64,000 bases of DNA from Pseudomonas triclosanedens (GTDB taxonomy: Bacteria > Pseudomonadota > Gammaproteobacteria > Pseudomonadales > Pseudomonadaceae): NCBI RefSeq assembly GCF_026686735.1, contig NZ_CP113432.1, positions 1,736,001 to 1,800,000 of the forward strand. The letters run 5' to 3'. Below the pieces are notes generated by a model. It saw nothing but the letters and a program-made list of their open reading frames with translations. It made no database searches and was not told the DNA's origin. Below are positions 1-9,304 of this stretch, piece by piece. A program made the translations under genes and the position numbers. Within the stretch, counting starts at the first letter, position 1. Each line of letters begins with the position of its first letter.

Positions 1-423
1 GGCCAGCGGCGACGGGATGGTCTTGATCACCGGGATGCTGCCGTCCTGGCTGACCAGCGGGGGGCTGTCCTGGGCCGCGCTGGAGAGCTGAATGATGGCC
101 TGGCCGGTGACACCGGTGAGTGCCAGCTTGGCGCGGGTGTCTTCGCGGATCGGCGTGCTGTCGTACACGCGGATGCGCGCTCGAACCTTGCGCGGGTCGT
201 TCGGATCCAGGCGCAGGGATACCACGTCGCCCACGCGGATGCCGCTGTACTGCACGGTTCCGCCCTCGGAGAGGCCGGTCACTGCTTCGTTGAAGATCAC
301 GTCGTAGAGCTTGAACTTCTGGTCGTTGCTCGATTGCGCGAGCCACAGCGCGAAGAGCAGTGCGCTGATCGAGACGATCAGGGTGAACAGGCCGATCAGC
401 ACGTGATGGGCACGGGTTTCCAT
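1..423 (-). CDS. MCE/MlaD-family lipid transport protein (C-terminus outside window)
   Basis: Partial: the ATG is at 423 and the frame is still open at base 1. The N-terminus has one transmembrane anchor (about residues 7-27), followed by an MCE (MlaD-like) domain with the pattern GLSEGGTVQYSGIRVGDV. MCE proteins sit in the inner membrane facing the periplasm and form a lipid-shuttling ring with a permease and an ATPase. The two upstream genes encode exactly those partners, so this is the substrate-binding or channel subunit of the same transporter. The start is one base past the stop of the ATPase gene, indicating one operon. Substrate unknown; a phospholipid or other hydrophobic compound is likely from the family. 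Confidence 0.9.
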   Translation of the reverse strand, partial: METRAHHVLIGLFTLIVSISALLFALWLAQSSNDQKFKLYDVIFNEAVTGLSEGGTVQYSGIRVGDVVSLRLDPNDPRKVRARIRVYDSTPIREDTRAKLALTGVTGQAIIQLSSAAQDSPPLVSQDGSIPVIKTIPSPLA

Positions 424-424
424 T

Positions 425-1210
425 TCAGCGTTCCTCCCGCAGGTGTTCCGTGGCCTGCTGTGCGGCACGGCCACGCGGGCCGTGGAAGTATTCCTGGACC
501 CAGGCATCGTCGGTTTCGGCGACCTGTTCGAGCGGGCCGACCACTAGCACGCGTTTCTGCGACAGGACGGCGACGCGGTCGCAGATGGTGTAGAGGGTGT
601 CGAGGTCGTGGGTGACCAGGAACACCGTGAGGCCGAAGGCGTCGCGCAGGGTCAGGATCAGTTGGTCGAAGGCCGCGGCGCCGATGGGGTCGAGGCCGGC
701 GGTAGGTTCGTCGAGGAACAGGATGTCCGGGTCCAGCGCCAGGGCGCGGGCCAGCGCCGCGCGCTTGACCATGCCGCCGGAAAGCTCGGCGGGGTACTTG
801 GCGCCGGCGTCCGGCGGCAGGCCGGCGAGCGAGATCTTCACCTTGGCGATGAACTCGGCGTCGGCGCGCGACAGCCCGGCATGCTCGATCAGCGGCAGGC
901 AGACGTTCTCGCTCACCGTCAGCGAAGAGAACAGCGCGCCATTCTGGAACAGTACGCCAAAGCGCCGTTCGAGCTTGGAGCGGCGTTCGCTGGAAAGCTC
1001 CAGCAGGTTCTCGCCGAACACTTCGACGCTGCCTTCGCTGGGCTGGCGCAGGCCGATGATGCTGCGCAGCAGCACCGACTTGCCGGTACCCGAGCCACCG
1101 ACCACGCCGAGGATCTCACCCTTCATCACATCCAGGTCGAGGTGCTCGTGCACCGCGTGGGTGCCGAAGCGGTTGGCCAAGTCGCGGACGACGATGATCG
1201 GTTCGCTCAC
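425..1210 (-). CDS. MlaF/Ttg2A-type ABC transporter ATP-binding protein
   Basis: 261 residues, about the family length. Walker A is GGSGTGKS at residues 38-45, the signature is LSGGMVKRAA, and Walker B is ILFLDEPTAGLD followed by an H-loop in VTHDLDTL. It energises the MCE lipid transporter from the cytoplasm. I chose the GTG at 1210 because it overlaps the permease stop by four bases (GTGA), typical of translational coupling; the open frame runs further upstream but only inside the permease gene. It is probably a paralogue of the main mla system, because the genes around it do not match a standard mlaFEDCB operon. Confidence 0.93.
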   Translation of the reverse strand: MSEPIIVVRDLANRFGTHAVHEHLDLDVMKGEILGVVGGSGTGKSVLLRSIIGLRQPSEGSVEVFGENLLELSSERRSKLERRFGVLFQNGALFSSLTVSENVCLPLIEHAGLSRADAEFIAKVKISLAGLPPDAGAKYPAELSGGMVKRAALARALALDPDILFLDEPTAGLDPIGAAAFDQLILTLRDAFGLTVFLVTHDLDTLYTICDRVAVLSQKRVLVVGPLEQVAETDDAWVQEYFHGPRGRAAQQATEHLREER

Positions 1211-2355
1211 CAGCCCATCTCCATGAAGAACAACGCGAACATCGCGTCCAGCAGGATCACCACGAAGATCGACTGGACCACGCTGGATGTCGTGTGCTGG
1301 CCGACGGACTGCGCGCTGCCGCTGACCCGGAAGCCTTCCAGGCAGCCGATCACGGCGATGATGAAGGCGAATACCGGGGCTTTGACGATGCCGACCAGGA
1401 AGTGCTGCACGGCGATGTCGTTCTGCAGCATGTTGAGGAACATGCGCGGCGAGATATCCAGGCTCAGTGCGCACACGACGGCACCGCCGAGCAGGCCGCA
1501 GATCATTGCCAGGAAGGTCAGCATCGGCAGGGTCAGCAGCAGTGCCAGTACGCGCGGCAGTACCAGCAGCTCCACCGGGTCGAGGCCCTGGGCCTGGATC
1601 GCGTCGATCTCCTGGTTGGCCTTCATCGAGCCGATCTGCGCGGTGAAGGCGCTGGCGGTGCGGCCAGCGAGCAGGATGGCGGTGAGCAGCACGCCGAATT
1701 CCCGCAGGAAGGAGAAGCCCACCAGGTCGACGGTGTAGATCGTCGCACCGAACTTCTGCAGCACAGTGGCGCCAAGGAAGGCCACTACGGCGCCGACCAT
1801 GAAAGTCAGCAGGCCGACGATGGGCACGGCGTCCAGGCCGGTCTGCTCCATGTGCGCGGCCAGCGAGGTGAGCCGCCAGCTGCGTGGGCGCAGCAGGCCG
1901 CGGATCAGCGTCTGCAGGGTCAGGCCGATGAAACCGAGCACGCCGACCAGATGGTTCCAGAAGGCGACGGTGGCGATGCCGATGCGTTCGAGCACATCGC
2001 CCAGCGCGTTGCCCGGCGGCGGCGCCTTTTCATCGAGCCGGCACTGGGTGATGGCGTTACCCACGGTGCGCAGCAGTGCCTGGCGCTCGGGCGGCAGGTT
2101 GCGGGCGATCTGGTCGAGCCGGCTCATTCGCGCGCTACCGATGACTTCGGCGAGCAGCGCGGCGCCGGCGGTGTCGAGGGCGCCGAGTTCGCTGAAGTCG
2201 AGAGTGGCGATGTTCTGCCGCTGCTCAGCCAGCCCCTGCATCTGTTGCTGCAGGCTGGCGAGATGGGCAAGCGTCCAGTCACCGCTGACGTGCAGCAGTG
2301 TCTGAGCGGCGGATGAGTCCAGCCGGAGCTGGCCGGCTTGAGCGGTTGCGATCAT
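1207..2355 (-). CDS. MlaE/YrbE-family ABC permease with N-terminal STAS-like domain
   Basis: 382 residues, first gene of the minus-strand operon permease-ATPase-MCE protein. Residues 1-110 form a STAS-like domain (LDFSELGALDTAGAALLAE). The rest is the MlaE permease domain, with membrane helices and the conserved stretch TASAFTAQIGSMKANQEIDA, which carries the coupling helix contacting the ATPase. A fused STAS domain suggests it replaces the separate MlaB subunit of classical Mla systems. The start is the ATG at 2355. No promoter could be fixed with confidence in the 132 bases to the divergent FUSC gene. Confidence 0.92.
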   Translation of the reverse strand: MIATAQAGQLRLDSSAAQTLLHVSGDWTLAHLASLQQQMQGLAEQRQNIATLDFSELGALDTAGAALLAEVIGSARMSRLDQIARNLPPERQALLRTVGNAITQCRLDEKAPPPGNALGDVLERIGIATVAFWNHLVGVLGFIGLTLQTLIRGLLRPRSWRLTSLAAHMEQTGLDAVPIVGLLTFMVGAVVAFLGATVLQKFGATIYTVDLVGFSFLREFGVLLTAILLAGRTASAFTAQIGSMKANQEIDAIQAQGLDPVELLVLPRVLALLLTLPMLTFLAMICGLLGGAVVCALSLDISPRMFLNMLQNDIAVQHFLVGIVKAPVFAFIIAVIGCLEGFRVSGSAQSVGQHTTSSVVQSIFVVILLDAMFALFFMEMGW

Positions 2356-2427
2356 GCAGGGAGTCTAGCGAAGTTCTTTGATGGAGCCATTCGTCGGGTG
2401 GTCCTGGTTCTCGTAACGGGATATTTC

Positions 2428-2455
2428 TGGACTTTGTTAGCAAGCTAACTAAAAT
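2428..2455 (+). promoter_or_regulatory. Promoter of the FUSC gene with embedded SlyA/MarR-type operator
   Basis: A -35-like TGGACT (2428-2433) and a -10-like TAAAAT (2450-2455) are 16 bases apart. The spacer holds the perfect palindrome GTTAGCAAGCTAAC (2436-2449). Its core TTAGCAAGCTAA equals the consensus known for SlyA, a MarR-family regulator, in enterobacteria. A protein bound there would cover the polymerase site, so repression relieved by a ligand is the simplest reading. The gene start is 32 bases downstream. The promoter hexamers are by-eye assignments. Confidence 0.6.
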
Positions 2456-2487
2456 CCGGCCAGTCGGTTTCTGCCGGTGGTCTCGTC

Positions 2488-4524
2488 ATGCTTGCTCTGC
2501 CTCCCTCGTTGTCTGCATTCGCCCAGGCCATCTTACGCCCTCGGGTGGCCGATCTGCAGTTCGCCGTAAAGGCCGTGCTGGCGGGCGGGATCGCTCTCTA
2601 TCTGGCGTTCCTCTTCCAGTTGCAGCAGCCGCAGTGGGCGCTGGTCACGGTGTTCGTGGTCAGCCAGCCGCTGAGCGGCATGGTGCTGGCCAAGAGTGTG
2701 TTCCGCCTGCTCGGCACGCTGACGGGGGCGGTCATGTCGGTGGCCCTGGTTGCCTGGCTGGGGCAGGCGCCGTTGCCGTTTTTGCTGGCGATGGCGCTGT
2801 GGCTGGCGTTCTGCACCGCCGGGGCGTCGATGCTGCGCAATTTTTCGTCCTACGGTTTCGTGCTGGCCGGCTATACCGCCGCGATCGTTGCGCTGCCTGC
2901 CTCGGCAGCGCCGTTGACGGTCTTCGACCAGGCCGTGGCCCGTTGTTCGGAGATCGGACTGGGGATTGCCTGCGCCTCCCTGGTCAGCGTGCTGCTATGG
3001 CCGCGCAGCACGGAGCAGCAATTGCTGGAGCAGGCGCGCAAGGTCTGGTCTTCGACGCTCAAGGCGGCGTCCGCGGAAATGTTGGGCATTGACGAGCACG
3101 CGGCGCTGATCGCCACCCTGGGCAGCATTCTGGAGCTGGATGGGCGGCAGGAGCAGGCGTGGTTCGAAGGCCCCACGGGACGCAGGCGAGTACCTGCATT
3201 GCGGGCACTGAATGCCGACCTGCTTGGCCTGTTGCGCGCCGCCCGCCGGGTTGCGCGGGAGGGGCGGTTGCTCGACGCCGCGGCCGAGCTGGCCGTGCGG
3301 CCCTGGCGCGAGCAGGTGCGCGAATGCCTGGAACAACCGGATTTCGCCGCCTGCCGGGAACGCCTGCTGGATGCGCTGGCGAGCGTAGCGAGCGTGCAGG
3401 AGCGCGGTTACCTGGAGTATCTGCTGGCGGTGCTGGAGCGGGGCCGGCAATCCCGGCGCAGCCTGGAGGCGCTGCTTTATGGTGAAGTGCCGCGGGAGGC
3501 GCCGGCGCTGATCGTCTGGCACCGGGACGTCGAGCGCGGGCTGCTGTTCGGCCTGCGCAGTGCCCTGGCATTTCTCTGCGTGGCGGGGTTCTGGGTGGTC
3601 AGCGCCTGGCCCAGCGGTCTGGGCGCGGTTTCCATCACCGGTGTGGTGTTGAGCCTGTTCGCCGGCCGCGATAAACCTGCAGGCGCGGGGCTGAACTTCC
3701 TGCGCGGCATCCTCATCTCGATTCCCGTGGCGGCTGTCGCCGTGCTGTTGATCCTGCCGCTGTGCGAAGGATTCGCTGCGCTCTATAGCGTGCTCGGCAT
3801 ACCGCTGTTCATTGCGGCGCTGTGCATGACACGGCCAACCATCGCCGCGATGGCCTCGGCCTTCTGCATCTTCTTCGTGAAGAACGTGGGGCCGAGCAAT
3901 CAGATGGTCTATGACCTGGACCACTTCCTCAATTCGGCGTTGGCGACGGTGCTGGGCGTGGGGTTCGCGGTGCTGGTGTTCAACCTGGTGGAGCTGCGGC
4001 CAGGGCGGCGCCACTATCGCCGGGTGCTCGGTGCGCTGTTGGCCGACCTGGCACGGCTGACCCGTGGGCCGCTGCCCAGGCTGGAGGCCTGGTTCGATGG
4101 GCGCAGTGCCGACCGTCTGCTGCGTCTGGTGCAATACCAGGACAGCCTGCCGCAGGAACGCCGTGCCCAGTGGCGGGGCGGGCTGTTCGGTCTGGCGCTG
4201 GCGGATGAAGTGTTATTCCTGCGCGATAGCCTGGGTAGCGCACGCGGGCCGCTGCGGCGAGCGCGGGACGCCTATCTGGCGCGGTTGCGGCAGTTGCTGC
4301 TCGACGGCGGGCCGCGTAGTGGCCGGCAGCACGCGCTGGATGAGGTCGAGGACGCCCTGTTGATGGCGCTGCAGGACAATCGCTGGCTGTTGGAAGGCCA
4401 GCGCCGACAGGCACGGGCCGCTGTCGGCCAGTTGCGTTCGATCTGGCTGCGCTGGTGCCAGGAGGCAACGGCGTTCGCGCCGGCACGCTTTTTCACCCAG
4501 GGGGTGACAGGTCGCCGCAATTGA
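2488..4524 (+). CDS. FUSC-family (AaeB/YccS-like) inner membrane transporter
   Basis: 678 residues with the duplicated FUSC architecture: a first hydrophobic block of about six helices (residues 25-170), a cytoplasmic region (about 170-350), a second helical block (about 355-500) and a cytoplasmic C-terminal tail. Relatives such as AaeB export aromatic carboxylic acids, often with a membrane-fusion protein; others (YccS) have no known substrate. No fusion-protein gene or outer-membrane partner lies next to it, so it works alone or with partners elsewhere. It stands as a single gene divergent from the MCE operon. The SlyA-type operator in its promoter fits control by a phenolic-responsive MarR protein. 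Confidence 0.85.
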   Translation: MLALPPSLSAFAQAILRPRVADLQFAVKAVLAGGIALYLAFLFQLQQPQWALVTVFVVSQPLSGMVLAKSVFRLLGTLTGAVMSVALVAWLGQAPLPFLLAMALWLAFCTAGASMLRNFSSYGFVLAGYTAAIVALPASAAPLTVFDQAVARCSEIGLGIACASLVSVLLWPRSTEQQLLEQARKVWSSTLKAASAEMLGIDEHAALIATLGSILELDGRQEQAWFEGPTGRRRVPALRALNADLLGLLRAARRVAREGRLLDAAAELAVRPWREQVRECLEQPDFAACRERLLDALASVASVQERGYLEYLLAVLERGRQSRRSLEALLYGEVPREAPALIVWHRDVERGLLFGLRSALAFLCVAGFWVVSAWPSGLGAVSITGVVLSLFAGRDKPAGAGLNFLRGILISIPVAAVAVLLILPLCEGFAALYSVLGIPLFIAALCMTRPTIAAMASAFCIFFVKNVGPSNQMVYDLDHFLNSALATVLGVGFAVLVFNLVELRPGRRHYRRVLGALLADLARLTRGPLPRLEAWFDGRSADRLLRLVQYQDSLPQERRAQWRGGLFGLALADEVLFLRDSLGSARGPLRRARDAYLARLRQLLLDGGPRSGRQHALDEVEDALLMALQDNRWLLEGQRRQARAAVGQLRSIWLRWCQEATAFAPARFFTQGVTGRRN

Positions 4525-4559
4525 CCGTGGCTGGCGACAGCCACTAAGCTGCGCGCCTG

Positions 4560-4765
4560 CTTCAGGTGCCCCCGGTGCAAGTCGGGGGTGAAACAGGGAA
4601 GCCGGTGAATTCGACCCCGCCGGGTCGAACATTCCGGCGCTGCCCCCGCAACGGTAAGCGAGCATCGAGCCGCATTTCGCCACTGTGCCGCAGGCATGGG
4701 AAGGCGCGGCTCCGGGAGTCTGCCAAGGCTCCACTCGCAAGCCCGGAGACCGGCCTGCTGCACGC
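4560..4765 (+). ncRNA. Cobalamin riboswitch (AdoCbl class)
   Basis: Conserved blocks occur in the expected order: AACAGGGAAGCCGGTG near 4592, GCTGCCCCCGCAACGGTAA at 4639-4657, CCACTG and GGGAAGGCGCGG near 4679-4710, and the B12 box AAGCCCGGAGACCGGCCTG at 4739-4757. The element ends about 120 bases before the receptor gene. By family knowledge, binding of adenosylcobalamin shuts down expression of the downstream uptake and synthesis genes. Ends are estimated from the conserved blocks. Confidence 0.95.
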
Positions 4766-4886
4766 ATGGCATCGCGGGAGGCGCTGTCGCTCGCTCTGGC
4801 CGGCCTCCGTGCCCCGGGGCGTTTCCGTCCTCCGCCTGCCTTTACTGGTCAGAGCCGCGCGGGTGAGAGCGGCGGAGTGAGTACAC

Positions 4887-6731
4887 GTGAAGCATTTTCT
4901 TCTATGGCCGACAGCCCTGGCGCTGGGCGGCTTTTCCTGCATCGGCCAGGCGGCTCCCGGCGAGCCGCTGGCGCTCGACGATCAACTGATTACCGCCACC
5001 CGCACCGAACGCCGCACCGAGCAGGCGCTCGCTTCGGTCAGCGTGCTGGACCGCGCCGACATCGAGCGCAGCCAGGCGCAATCGGTTCCCGACCTGCTGC
5101 GCCGGCTGCCGGGTATTTCCCTGGCCAGCAATGGCGGCCCCGGCAAGGCCACCAGCCTCTATCTGCGTGGCAGCGAATCCGACCATGTGCTGGTGCTGAT
5201 CGATGGCGTCAAGGCCGGCTCGGTGTCCTCTGGCGGCGCGTCGTTCCAGGATCTGCCGGTGGAGCTGATCGAACGTATCGAGGTGGTGCGCGGGCCGCGC
5301 TCCAGTCTTTACGGCTCCGAGGCCATCGGCGGGGTCATCCAGATTTTCACGCGCAAGGGCGCGCAGGCAGGGTTCAGCCCCTGGGCTTACGCCGGCGCCG
5401 GTAGCCAGCGTACTTATCAAGGCGGCGCGGGCGTTTCCGCCGGCGATGGGCGCGGCTGGTTCAGTCTCGGCGTTTCCAGCCTGGACACCGCCGGCATCGA
5501 CGCCAAGGCCAACGGCGCCAGCGGCCATGAGCCGGACCGCGACGGTTACCGCAACCTTTCCGGCTCGTTGCGTGCCGGCTATCGCTTCGGCAACGGCCTG
5601 GAGCTGGATGGCAGCCTGCTGCAAACCGATTCGCACAATGACTTCGACACCGTGAACAGCCGCCGTACCCAAGGCTTCGATGCCTACAACGACGGCGTGC
5701 TGCGGGTGATCGGCGGCAATGCGCGTTTCGCTCCGCTGGAGCCCTGGCGGGTGACGCTGTCCGCCGGGCGCAGCGAGGACAAGTCCGATGCCTACCAGGA
5801 TGGCGCTTTCTACTCGCGCTTCGACAGCCGCCGGGATACGGCGTCCTGGCAGAACGATATCGACTTCGCGCCGGGCCACACGCTGACCCTGGGCTACGAC
5901 TGGCAGCAGGACGAACTGAGCAGCTCAACCGACTATGCGGTGAGCTCCCGCGACAACCGCGGCTCCTTCGCCCAGTACCTGGGCAGCGCCGGCCGCCACG
6001 ACTGGCAACTGAGCCTGCGCCACGACGATAACCAGCAGTTCGGCAGCCGCAACACCGGCAACCTGGCCTGGGGGTATGCGCTGAGCGATGCCATGCGCGC
6101 CTTCGCCAGCTACGGCACGGCCTTCAAGGCGCCGACCTTCAACGAACTGTACTACCCCGGCTACGGCAACCCCGACCTGGACGCGGAAACCTCGCGCAGC
6201 ATCGAGCTCGGCGTGGACGGACGCCACGGCTGGGGACACTGGGCGGTGAACCTGTACCGCACCCTTGTGGACGACCTGATCGCCTACGACTCGGCCCTGC
6301 GTGCCCCGGACAACATCGACCAGGCGCGCATCCGCGGTGTGGAGCTGCAACTGGGCAGCCAGTGGCGCGACTGGACCTGGAGCGCCAACGCAAGCCTGCT
6401 GGACCCGGAAAGCCGCGCCAGCGGCAGCCGCGGCAACGACCTGCCGCGCCGCGCCCGGCAACTGTTCAACCTGGACCTGGACCGACGCTTCGACGCGCTG
6501 AGCCTGGGTGCCAGCCTGCATGCCGAAGGGCGTCGCTACGACGACCTGGCCAACAACGATCGCCTGGGCGGCTTCGCCACCCTGGACCTGCGCGGCGAAT
6601 ACCAGCTCAGCCCCGAATGGCGCCTGCAGGCACGCCTGAGCAACCTGTTCGACGCCGACTACCAGACGACCCGGGGCTACGAGCAGCCCGGCCGCGCCGT
6701 GCTGTTCGGCGTGCGCTACCAGGCCCTATGA
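4887..6731 (+). CDS. btuB: TonB-dependent outer membrane cobalamin receptor BtuB
   Basis: 614 residues, the usual BtuB size. A signal peptide (about residues 1-22, ending IGQAA) precedes a TonB-box region (DDQLITATRTE) and a plug domain with the LYLRGSESDHVLVLIDG and IEVVRGPRSSLYGSEAIGG motifs. A 22-strand-type barrel follows and ends in an aromatic-rich terminus (FGVRYQAL). It imports cobinamides and cobalamin across the outer membrane using TonB energy. The start is GTG with a GGAG about ten bases upstream. It is the first gene after the riboswitch and leads the cobalamin operon. Confidence 0.95.
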   Translation: MKHFLLWPTALALGGFSCIGQAAPGEPLALDDQLITATRTERRTEQALASVSVLDRADIERSQAQSVPDLLRRLPGISLASNGGPGKATSLYLRGSESDHVLVLIDGVKAGSVSSGGASFQDLPVELIERIEVVRGPRSSLYGSEAIGGVIQIFTRKGAQAGFSPWAYAGAGSQRTYQGGAGVSAGDGRGWFSLGVSSLDTAGIDAKANGASGHEPDRDGYRNLSGSLRAGYRFGNGLELDGSLLQTDSHNDFDTVNSRRTQGFDAYNDGVLRVIGGNARFAPLEPWRVTLSAGRSEDKSDAYQDGAFYSRFDSRRDTASWQNDIDFAPGHTLTLGYDWQQDELSSSTDYAVSSRDNRGSFAQYLGSAGRHDWQLSLRHDDNQQFGSRNTGNLAWGYALSDAMRAFASYGTAFKAPTFNELYYPGYGNPDLDAETSRSIELGVDGRHGWGHWAVNLYRTLVDDLIAYDSALRAPDNIDQARIRGVELQLGSQWRDWTWSANASLLDPESRASGSRGNDLPRRARQLFNLDLDRRFDALSLGASLHAEGRRYDDLANNDRLGGFATLDLRGEYQLSPEWRLQARLSNLFDADYQTTRGYEQPGRAVLFGVRYQAL

Positions 6732-6745
6732 GAGGAGCAAGACCG

Positions 6746-7357
6746 ATGAGCGAATCCCCGGAAAAGGACGAACGCCACCGTTCGCGCATGCAGCGCAAGA
6801 AAGCCGTGGTCGATGAGAAGATCGCCCAGGCGCAGGGCGAGCAGGGTGTGTTCCTGGTCCACAGTGGCAATGGCAAGGGAAAGAGCAGCTCGGCCTTCGG
6901 CATGGTCGCCCGCGCGCTGGGGCACGGCATGAGGGTGGGCGTGGTGCAGTTCATCAAGGGCGCGGCTAGCACCGGCGAAGAGGCGTTCTTCAGGCGCTTC
7001 CCGGAGGAGGTCAGCTTCCACGTGATGGGCGAGGGCTTCACCTGGGAAACCCAGGACCGCCAGCGCGATATCGCCAAGGCCCAGGCGGCCTGGGGCATCG
7101 CCCGCCAATTGCTGAATGACCCGCAGGTGGGGCTGGTGGTGCTCGACGAGCTGAACATCGCCCTCAAGCACGGCTATCTGGAACTGGATACAGTGCTGGC
7201 CGACATCGCCGCCCGCCCGCCGATGCAGCATGTGGTCGCCACCGGGCGCGGTGTGCTGCCGGCGATGGTCGAAGCCGCCGATACGGTGACCGAGATGGGC
7301 CTGGTGAAGCACGCCTTCAAGGCCGGCATCAAGGCGCAGAAAGGGGTGGAATTCTGA
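6746..7357 (+). CDS. cobO: Cob(I)yrinic acid a,c-diamide adenosyltransferase CobO
   Basis: 203 residues, the family length. It transfers the adenosyl group of ATP to the cobalt of the corrin ring. The P-loop HSGNGKGKSSSAFG lies near residues 35-50, and VVLDELNIALKHGY is the conserved Walker-B-like region. The ATG at 6746 is preceded by GAGGAGCAAG, a good ribosome binding site, and starts 15 bases after btuB. The open frame extends upstream only into btuB and is not coding there. Confidence 0.95.
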   Translation: MSESPEKDERHRSRMQRKKAVVDEKIAQAQGEQGVFLVHSGNGKGKSSSAFGMVARALGHGMRVGVVQFIKGAASTGEEAFFRRFPEEVSFHVMGEGFTWETQDRQRDIAKAQAAWGIARQLLNDPQVGLVVLDELNIALKHGYLELDTVLADIAARPPMQHVVATGRGVLPAMVEAADTVTEMGLVKHAFKAGIKAQKGVEF

Positions 7358-7358
7358 G

Positions 7359-8657
7359 GTGAACGCTCCGTCCCGCCAGTGCCCCGCACTGCTGATCGCC
7401 GCTCCGGCTTCCGGGCAGGGCAAGACCACCGTGACCGCCGCCCTGGCGCGCCTGCATACGCGCCTCGGGCGCAAGGTGCGGGTGTTCAAGTGCGGCCCGG
7501 ACTTCCTCGACCCGATGATCCTCGCCCGTGCCAGCGGTGCGCCGGTCTATCAGCTCGACCTGTGGATGGTCGGCGAGGGCGAGAGCCGGCGCTTGCTCTG
7601 GGAAGCGGCAGGGGAGGCCGACCTGATTCTCATCGAAGGCGTGATGGGGTTGTTCGACGGCGCGCCGTCGGCGGCTGACCTGGCGCGCCGATTCGGCGTA
7701 CCGGTGATGGCGGTGATCAACGGCCAGTCGATGGCCCAGACCTTCGGCGCCCTGGCCGTGGGCATGGCGACCTATCAGCCGGACCTGCCGTTCTCCGGCG
7801 TTCTGGCCAACCGCATCGGCAGCGAGCGCCACCGCGATCTGGTGCGCGACAGCCTGCCTGCATGGATTCGCTGGTACGGTGCCTTGCCGCGCGATGCCGC
7901 GGTGGAGTTGCCCAGCCGTCACCTGGGGCTGGTGCAGGCCGATGAGCTGGCCGACCTCGATGCCCGCCTGGACGCCGCCGCCGATGCCCTGGCGGCCAGT
8001 GCCAGCAGCGAGCTTCCGCCGCCGGTGAGTTTCGCCGCACCCGGCACCGGGCCAGCCGTCGCTCGCCTGGATGGTGTGCGTATCGGCGTGGCGCACGATA
8101 ACGCGTTCGCCTTCATCTACCAGGCCAACCTTGATCTGCTGCGCGAGTTGGGCGCGGAACTGGCCTTCTTCTCGCCGCTCGATGATGCGGCGTTGCCGGT
8201 GGTCAACAGCCTTTACCTGCCCGGCGGCTATCCGGAACTTTATCTGCGCAGGCTGGCCGCGAACCAGGCGATGGCCGGGGCCATCCGCGCGCACCATGCC
8301 GCCGGCAAGCCGATCCTCGCCGAGTGCGGCGGCATGCTCTATCTGCTGGAGGCGTTGACCGATGCGGCGGGAGAGCGCGCCGAGCTGCTCGGCCTGCTGC
8401 CCGGCGAGGCGCGCATGCAGAAGCGCCTCGCCGCGCTGGCACTGCAGGCGGTGACGCTGCCTGAAGGTACCCTGCGCGGCCACACCTTCCACCATTCCCT
8501 GCTGGACAGCGCGCAAGCGCCGCTGGCCCGTGGCGTATGCCCGAACGACAAGCCGGTGGCCGAGGCGGTGTTCCGTCTTGGCCGTCTGACCGCGTCCTAT
8601 ATCCACTTCTACCTGCCGTCCGCCCCGGACGCAGCCGTGGCACTGTTGAAACCATGA
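7359..8657 (+). CDS. cobB: Cobyrinate a,c-diamide synthase CobB
   Basis: 432 residues. It uses glutamine and ATP to amidate side chains a and c of cobyrinate in the cytoplasm. The N-terminal dethiobiotin-synthetase-like ATPase has the P-loop APASGQGKTT (residues 12-21). The C-terminal class I glutamine amidotransferase domain has its nucleophile in AECGGMLYL. The GTG start is one base after the cobO stop. Four residues at the end overlap bluB through ATGA. The orientation and spacing place it in the riboswitch-controlled operon. Confidence 0.95.
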   Translation: MNAPSRQCPALLIAAPASGQGKTTVTAALARLHTRLGRKVRVFKCGPDFLDPMILARASGAPVYQLDLWMVGEGESRRLLWEAAGEADLILIEGVMGLFDGAPSAADLARRFGVPVMAVINGQSMAQTFGALAVGMATYQPDLPFSGVLANRIGSERHRDLVRDSLPAWIRWYGALPRDAAVELPSRHLGLVQADELADLDARLDAAADALAASASSELPPPVSFAAPGTGPAVARLDGVRIGVAHDNAFAFIYQANLDLLRELGAELAFFSPLDDAALPVVNSLYLPGGYPELYLRRLAANQAMAGAIRAHHAAGKPILAECGGMLYLLEALTDAAGERAELLGLLPGEARMQKRLAALALQAVTLPEGTLRGHTFHHSLLDSAQAPLARGVCPNDKPVAEAVFRLGRLTASYIHFYLPSAPDAAVALLKP

Positions 8658-9304
8658 CCGAGCACGCCTACAGCCTTGAAGAGCGCGCCGCGCTCTACCG
8701 TGTCATCGCGGAGCGCCGTGACATGCGCCACTTCAGTGGCGGCGAAGTGGCGCCCGAACTGCTCGCGCGCCTGCTGGAAGCGGCGCACCAGGCGCCCAGC
8801 GTCGGGCTGATGCAGCCGTGGCGTTTCATCCGCATCACCCGGCCCGAGCTGCGCCAGTCGATCCATCGGCTGGTGGAGGATGAGCGTCTGCGCACCGCCC
8901 AGGCGCTGGGCGAGCGTTCCGCCGAATTCATGCGGCTGAAGGTGGAGGGCGTACTCGACTGCGCCGAGCTGCTGGTGGCGGCGCTGATGGATGGCCGCGA
9001 GCCGCACGTTTTCGGCCGGCGCACGTTGCCGCAGATGGACCTGGCATCGTTGTCCTGCGCGATCCAGAACCTCTGGCTGGCTTCGCGCGCCGAAGGGCTG
9101 GGCATGGGTTGGGTCTCGCTGTTCGACCCGCGGGCGCTGGGCGGGTTGCTCGGCCTGCCCGAGGGCGCCGAGGCGGTGGCAGTGATTTGCCTGGGACCGG
9201 TGGAAGCGTTCTATCCGGCGCCGATGCTGGTCCTCGAAGGCTGGCGGCAGCCGCGCCCGCTGGCCGAGCTGGTGTTCGAAGACCGGTGGGGAGTTCAGCC
9301 ATGA
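8654..9304 (+). CDS. bluB: 5,6-dimethylbenzimidazole synthase BluB
   Basis: 216 residues. BluB is a flavin-destructase that makes the lower ligand of B12 (DMB) from reduced FMN and oxygen. The sequence is a nitroreductase fold with [10 protein letters not shown] near the N-terminus and [19 protein letters not shown], the BluB-type FMN-binding region. The ATG at 8654 overlaps the cobB stop (ATGA). Having bluB indicates aerobic production of the DMB base, with CobT downstream to activate it. Confidence 0.93.
   Translation: MTEHAYSLEERAALYRVIAERRDMRHFSGGEVAPELLARLLEAAHQAPSVGLMQPWRFIRITRPELRQSIHRLVEDERLRTAQALGERSAEFMRLKVEGVLDCAELLVAALMDGREPHVFGRRTLPQMDLASLSCAIQNLWLASRAEGLGMGWVSLFDPRALGGLLGLPEGAEAVAVICLGPVEAFYPAPMLVLEGWRQPRPLAELVFEDRWGVQP

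Noticed and set aside
608..1738. Long plus-strand frame across the ABC transporter genes
   Set aside because: Antisense shadow of two clearly recognised genes; low-complexity Gln/Gly/Arg content typical of high-G+C shadows.
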